Positions 20,250 to 25,033 of a stretch of 25,033 nucleotides of DNA are shown here, piece after piece (position 1 is the first letter of the stretch; every line of letters starts with the position of its first letter). Under the pieces are notes generated by a model, which saw nothing but the letters and a program-made list of their open reading frames with translations, was not told the DNA's origin and made no database searches. The stretch is from Nannochloropsis salina CCMP1776 (lineage: Eukaryota; Sar; Eustigmatophyceae; Eustigmatales; Monodopsidaceae), in assembly GCA_004565275.1 (NCBI GenBank), contig SDOX01000129.1, positions 2,854-27,886 of the forward strand, written 5' to 3'. A program made the translations under genes and the position numbers.

Positions 20250-21721
20250 GGTTCTCAGGGATTTGCGTGGTAGTGTCCTGAGGGGATGATGAGGAAAGCG
20301 GACGACTCCTACTGCCGCTGGAGTTTGTGAAAAGGAAGAAGCTTACCGTGAGCGTCAATTCGTTGGCCGCATCAATGCTTTTACCTGGAACAGAGGTATT
20401 GCAGGCACACAGGGAACGATGGAATATCGGCCGATTTTGGCTCTTGCCCAAACATTTCTGCGCAACTCAGATCAGAGCTGTCTCTTGCCCAGTCCCATTT
20501 CCTTCTTCCTCCTCCCATCCATCGCACGTACCATAAATTTTCAACAGCTCTCACACTCACAACTGTCTTCTCACGCTCTTTGTAGCAAGCGTGGAAATTG
20601 CAGTCGGTAGTGGAACTGTCGATGCCAATATTTGGTACTTTTCTGTGACTTCATAAATTATACATAGGGGATGTTTGAGATGTGACAGGACGACGAACAG
20701 GAAATAGAATTTTCATATTTTCCTGGCCCATTAATTCGATTCCATGCATTGATGTCGAGTGTTAATTTCCATTTGCCACATCAACATGTCCAGCGTTCAG
20801 GTGCGTTAGAATGGATGACTTCGAGCTTTCATACATCGGGCTACAAGAAAGTTAACGTCGCTGTCATCGCTCCATTTTCTTTCATTGACCGTAACTCCAT
20901 GCCATCGACAGCAGCAAAACGCTGCAGCGCAGTATATCGTGCAGATGCACAGAAGACAACATGGTTATGATTGTCGTGCGAACTGATCAGTTCTTTTGAA
21001 CTATTCCACCTCTTCTGCGAGGAGGCAGGGCAACGGAGAAAAGGAGACGCGAAAGAACAACGGTGGCAAGAACGAAGGAAAATTTGCCTGACAATTGCCG
21101 GAATGGCTTCAAAAAGGCCAGGCTCCGGAATATTTCCGTCGGGAATGGAGTCGAGCACCTGGTCAACATGCGAGCCGGTAGGTCCCGGGAAACAAATATG
21201 GCCCCGTGTCCGCTTTACTTAAGCTTGTAGATTTTCTTGAGCGAGCACATGGCGAAGGAGCGAAGAAGAGAGAAGAAAGAATTCCCTCGATGACGCTGGG
21301 TACCTAAACCATCACAACTGGGACGAGGATGGGTACCTAATACATCACATCTTGGATGATCATCCGATGAGGACGGCTATCACACTAAAACGTGGGAAGC
21401 GATAGAGTAACGGGGGCAGCCACCTCGGAGGCTTTAGTTCTCATACTTCACACGCACCACTGGAAGCAAGAAACAGCAGGGCGAGCGCTTTGCTCAAGTG
21501 CAAGATGTTATATTGATTCTGCGGGAAGCGAGCACAAAGCAAGCACGTGCCTGCGGCCTGATTTTCTCTTGCCTGCTCCTTTTTGTTCTTTTTAACATGT
21601 CGGCACTATGGAACCACCACAAAATAATCTCAGACATTCATAGAAACTTTAATTGTTTGGCAATCATATCAGACCACTCGCAATAGGGACATACATCGAA
21701 ACGAGCGCGCTGTCGAGGAAC
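20250..21721. promoter_or_regulatory. Divergent intergenic region between the HTH gene and the membrane-protein gene
   Basis: About 1.5 kb, A/T-richer than its neighbours, with no recognisable gene. As the flanking genes point away from each other, both promoters should be here. A pair of near-identical 20-base direct repeats and a 12-base palindrome lie at 21298-21365, about 360-420 bases before the plus-strand start. Confidence 0.5.
21298..21365. repeat. Direct repeat pair plus palindrome
   Basis: GGGTACCTAA, three variable bases, then ATCACA, occurs at 21298-21317 and 21331-21350 (17 of 20 positions equal, 33 bases apart). The perfect palindrome GGATGATCATCC follows at 21354-21365. This looks like a small array of regulatory sites, but no factor is assigned. 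Confidence 0.6.
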
Positions 21722-22975
21722 ATGCGTCGTCTCTCGTTTAGCAGCACTGGCCGCATCACCCTCGTGCCTTCCTTCTATGTCGCGGCCCTTTTGCTGAATG
21801 TACCTATGCTCATGGTTGAAGGGTGGCATGTACCTACGGCGCGGAGCTCAAGCTTGCTAACCAATAAAATAAGAAGCCACGGCAGCATTTTTCCCTTTTG
21901 TTCCACATCCTCCACCTCCCCTTTGTGTTGTCGCCTCCCCCTGCCGACTCTCACTCGCCTGCATGCGAATTTCCCGGAGGACGAGCAGGAAGAGGAGGAG
22001 TGGCCTGGCTCCCTGCGTCGCTCGGGTCAAGAAGGAGGGAACGGGGGAGGAGGAGGGGAAGGCCCGGATGGACCGAGGGGGCAAGACGTGCAGCCGGATG
22101 TGGTGATGGTAGATATGACGGAGGTAAGCGGTGGGATGGGGAGGGAAGGGTATGGAGTAGCTGTAAATTGAAAGATTTTGGACAAGGGCGCGCTTGCAGG
22201 GATGGCCGCCCCCACCTCATCTCCCTGGCCTCTTCCTCTCCTTTACCTCCGTCCCTCCGTCCCTCCCTCCCTCCTTTTAGGACGGCGAGCCCCCCCGAGT
22301 GACGGTGAAAGCTTCGTACAACGTGAATGATGATTTAGGACCCGTCATCTCCACGCTGTGGAGAGGGATTATCCTGCTGGACCGGGAAGGCACTTCGCGG
22401 CGAAGCGCCCAGATGACCATCCTCTCCGTCGGGTGCGTGGGGGGAGGAGAGGAAGGGAGGGAGGGAGGGAGGGAGGGAGGGAGGGAGGGAGGGAGGAACG
22501 GTGCCACGGACCTGTCCCATGGATTCGGTCCTATCGCCGCCAAGAGGACAGCGCTGCTGGCTTTCAAGAGCTCGACCACACTCCCTCCTTCTCCCTCTTC
22601 CCTTCCTGGAAGGCCCTTGGAGGGACGCACCCTGTCCAGGCCCCTCTTCTCGCCCTTTATTTCTACCACGGGGTCTTCATTGCATGTCAATGCTGGCTTG
22701 CCCTGGCAGACATGATCAGTCTGGTGGAAATGCAGGGGGCGATGAGAGGAATCGCAGAGGAAAGGAAAGAGGGAGGGAGGGAGGAAGGGAGGGGGGAGGT
22801 TGCACAAGAATTTGTGTCATCAACAGACTATCTCAAAGATTACCTGTCCTTCGTGCGACGATTGCACGGCTCCATGGGCTCCATGTTCGTAGTTTTCACA
22901 TTGTTGGCATGTTCCTATCGTTATTCTTCGTCCTCGACCACCCAGGCGGGCTTGTGGCTCCAATACGGCAGGTAG
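21722..22975 (+). CDS. Unrecognised membrane protein with signal-like N-terminus
   Basis: Family not recognised. Exons 21722-22123, 22281-22432 and 22552-22975 join in phase to give about 325 residues. The N-terminus (MRRLSFSSTGRITLVPSFYVAALLLNVPMLMVEGW) is a plausible signal or organelle presequence. It is followed by a Ser/Arg-rich stretch, an acidic patch (EDEQEEEEW) and a Gly-rich linker. Exon 2 encodes a compact segment, VTVKASYNVNDDLGPVISTLWRG... Exon 3 has two hydrophobic segments, around PLLALYFYHGVFIACQCWLALADM and SMGSMFVVFTLLACSYRYS, separated by a charged loop that includes the microsatellite-like [11 protein letters not shown]. The third exon's acceptor (GGACAG ending at 22551) was chosen because it alone opens the frame with the hydrophobic segments. 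The stop at 22973 overlaps a good donor sequence (CAG|GTAGGA), so a further exon is possible. Confidence 0.55.
22441..22497 (+). repeat. GGGA microsatellite in an intron
   Basis: About a dozen GGGA units follow the donor GTGCGTGG at 22433. The intron's distal part is not strongly C-rich, so it lacks the paired arrangement seen in some other introns. Confidence 0.8.
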
Positions 22976-23850
22976 GAAGGAAGGGCCGGGGAGGTGGAGG
23001 CAGGGAGAGAAGGCTTTTATGTCAGGGAGGAGGCAAAAAAGGCCTAGACAACACACAAAGACGTGGAGCCACGGCAGCTTTGTCCTTTTTGCATACTCTG
23101 GGCGCAAGAAAGCTTTCATGATGCAGCCTTGAAGCTACTAGTAGGAGGCAGCAAAGCACCAGCACTTGAACAGCAAGCCAACCACGTCCCACCAATGCAC
23201 CTGTATCCAAAGTAGGAACCCAAAACAAAATTAACATCCCCTGCTTATCCGACTAATGCCAAAGCTTCCCCACCTCTCCGCAAGGCCAAAAAGGGAAGTT
23301 TTCCCCTCCCATGGCGGTGGGAATAGCTTGCCGTCGCGGGCCCCCGCGCTAGAGGACGCTGTGTGTATCCCATCTCCGTCATTCTTGACCAGGGAAAGCA
23401 CTACCAGGGCAACTTGCCACCCCCCCTGTCCTACGGCGCAAATCCATGGCAAGCCGTGGGCAAACACTGGGGAGCGTCTTTTCTCCACGGATTGCCTATA
23501 TATAAGGCTTTGTCATAAAAGGTGGGGAGGCTCTCTGCCCTCCATTGAGAAGCTCTGTCTCGTCAACGCCGCAGATCGCAACCCAAGATACCTGACCTGC
23601 GCCACCCCTTTTCTCATGACATGCCTTTTTGCCCCGCTTCCCTGTACGCTCGTCGTACCGAGACAAGCAAGACGGGTTGGGATGGGGGCTGGAGTGCTCT
23701 TTGTTGCACGCACTTCGGTTTGTGCCCCCATCGATTTCATCGGCCGGGCGCTCCCTCTCGGGCACACGTACCCTCCTCCATCGACACTCCCTCCCTGAAC
23801 GACGCCCACCCTCACCCCCGTACGCACATTTACCTCCATATATCCACAGT
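22976..23850. other. Intergenic spacer upstream of the plastid L10 gene
   Basis: About 875 bases with no recognisable coding region. It starts G/A-rich, may contain a further 3' exon of the upstream gene, and holds a TATA-like element at 23497-23505. The last 90 bases before the ATG are C/A/T-rich, as expected of a leader. Confidence 0.5.
23497..23505 (+). promoter_or_regulatory. TATA-like element upstream of the L10 gene
   Basis: TATATATAA lies about 345 bases before the ATG at 23851. This would imply a leader of roughly 300 bases, which is long for such compact genes. Moderate to low support. Confidence 0.3.
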
Positions 23851-25033
23851 ATGAAGTCCATTTGTCTCGTCTCTCTCCTGTTCGCGGGGGCGGCGGCCTT
23901 TCAAATGCGTGAGTAGATGGGTTTGGGCGGGTCAAGAGGGAAACAGAAAAGGGGCCTCAAGAAAGAGGGAGCGGCCAAGGCGCAGGGGGGCACAAGACAT
24001 GCTCCGCGACTGTATAATGCACTTGAGTTTTTTTTAACGTTATTGGTGTCTTGCATTGGTACTCGATAAGCCTGCACCTCACCCGTCTTTAACCCTTGTC
24101 TCGGTGCCCCGACAGCCCTTTCCAGCAGACAGCCCAAGACGGCGTTGAAGGCGGGGAGCGCCTATGTCTCCACGCGCACGGGCAAAGAGGAGCGATTGAC
24201 GGAATACAAAGGCTGGCTGGAGAGTGCAGAGATGATATTTGCCATTCCGGCCCAAGGAATGTCGGTCAAGCAAGTGTCACAGTTGCGCAAGGCAGTCCCG
24301 GAAGATACCAAGGTTTGAGGAGTAGAGAGGGAGGGAGGGTGGGTGGGAGGGAGGGAGGGAGGGTGGGAGGGAGGGAAGGAGGAAGAGAGAAGAAGAGTCA
24401 TCGAGGCCAGGAAGGCAGTGAGGGAGTGAAGGAGAGAGAGAGGGGGGAAGGGAGGACGGAAGGGGCCAAGTTCAGAGAGGGAGGGAGAGGGTGAAAGAGG
24501 GAGGGAGGGTAGGAGGGAAGGAGGGAGCGAGAGAGTCGGTGAGGGAGGGAGAGGAGCAAGCTTGGAGGGACGGAGGAAGAGGGGATTCTCAAGCGATGAA
24601 CAGGGGAGGATGAGGCGGCAGGGACGGCTGATGGACGAAGAGAAAAGCCTGACTGAAGGCCCAGTGAGTGCAAGCCCTCTGGGGACGCCTCCTCGGCGAC
24701 TGCTCTTATCTCCCAGTCTCGACCACGTCAGACCCCTTCATTCACGTGATGTTTCTTGTACCCCCCAGGTGCGCGTGGCGAAGAACACGATCTTGAAGCG
24801 GGCGATCGAGGGCGACAGTCGGTGGAGCGTCGTGGGGGACAGCCTCTTTGAGAGCAACATGTGGTTTTTTGTCGGGAATGATTTGAAGGTGGGGGGAGGG
24901 GGAAGGAGGGAGGGAGAGAGGGAGAGATGGAGGGAGCGAAAGGAAGGATGGACGAGGTTGGGGGGCGCCGGACGAGCTGACGAAGGGGGGAGGGGGGCAG
25001 GAAGGAAGGGAGGGGGGGAGGGGAAAGGGAGGG
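23851..25033 (+). CDS. rpl10: Plastid-type ribosomal protein L10 (uL10), nuclear-encoded, 5' part (partial at window end)
   Basis: Base component of the large-subunit stalk that carries L7/L12 and recruits translation factors. Visible exons are 23851-23908, 24116-24312 and 24769-24888 (125 residues); the gene then continues in an intron that runs past the window. Residues 1-19 form a short signal peptide (MKSICLVSLLFAGAAAFQM) with the Ala-Phe junction of heterokont plastid preproteins. The mature part shows the L10 pattern: TEYKGWLESAEMIFAIPAQGMSVKQVSQLRKAVPEDTK, then VRVAKNTILKRAIEG, the counterpart of the VVKNTL helix in bacterial L10, then FESNMWFFVGNDLK. Exon 1 ends in phase 1 at C|GTGAGT. 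The donor of intron 2 is weak (AAG|GTTTGA), and reading through it stops after one residue. Intron 2 is dominated by GGGA units, and the third intron begins with them. Confidence 0.88.
24313..24768 (+). repeat. L10 intron 2, rich in GGGA microsatellite
   Basis: GAGGGAGGGTGGG-type units occupy about 24327-24380 and again about 24474-24555, with little pyrimidine in between. The acceptor is preceded by CCCCCCAG. The tract is on the sense strand, so the pre-mRNA is strongly purine-rich. Confidence 0.8.
24889..25033 (+). repeat. Start of L10 intron 3, GGGA-rich, runs off the window
   Basis: It begins GTGGGGGGAGGGGG and stays almost entirely G/A to the window end. No acceptor is seen, consistent with the intron continuing outside. 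Confidence 0.75.

Noticed and set aside
24327-24560. Regular short repeats that might suggest a CRISPR or satellite array
   Set aside because: They are four-base GGGA slippage repeats without spacers, inside a nuclear intron.

Overview
The window is nuclear DNA of a compact, intron-bearing photosynthetic eukaryote, most likely a stramenopile alga of the eustigmatophyte type (Nannochloropsis/Microchloropsis-like). This is an inference. It rests on GC-rich exons split by many short GT-AG introns, introns full of GGGA and CCCT tracts, tightly spaced genes, and proteins with N-termini that look like heterokont bipartite plastid presequences (a signal peptide followed by an A-F type junction). No organism-specific marker was searched.

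Layout, left to right: (1) 1-3198 (+), 3' part of a copper-transporting P1B-ATPase in nine visible exons. (2) 3964-6446 (+), a single-pass membrane protein with an integrin-alpha-like FG-GAP propeller. (3) 7899-9189 (+), a Vtc1-type subunit of the vacuolar transporter chaperone (polyphosphate polymerase) complex. (4) 10639-11301 (-), a small, probably plastid-targeted YhbY/CRM RNA-binding protein. (5) 11703-15911 (+), mitochondrial methylmalonate-semialdehyde dehydrogenase (ALDH6 family), interrupted by a 100-N assembly gap that hides its catalytic-cysteine region. (6) 17056-20249 (-), a putative DNA-binding protein with Psq/CENP-B-like and Tc5-like helix-turn-helix segments in a long low-complexity background. 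(7) 21722-22975 (+), an unrecognised, probably organelle-targeted membrane protein. (8) 23851 to the window end (+), the 5' part of nuclear-encoded plastid ribosomal protein L10.

The genes do not form an operon-like or single-pathway set. They are ordinary dispersed housekeeping and cell-surface genes: copper and phosphate homeostasis, valine/beta-alanine breakdown, and plastid translation. I saw no recognisable tRNA, rRNA, CRISPR array, retroelement or intact transposon. The points most worth a second look are the complementary purine/pyrimidine tracts at opposite ends of the introns, the leakage of the same microsatellite into coding sequence, the hidden catalytic exon at the gap, the FG-GAP surface protein, the CENP-B-like protein without a visible transposase domain, and several short palindromes and direct repeats in intergenic DNA.
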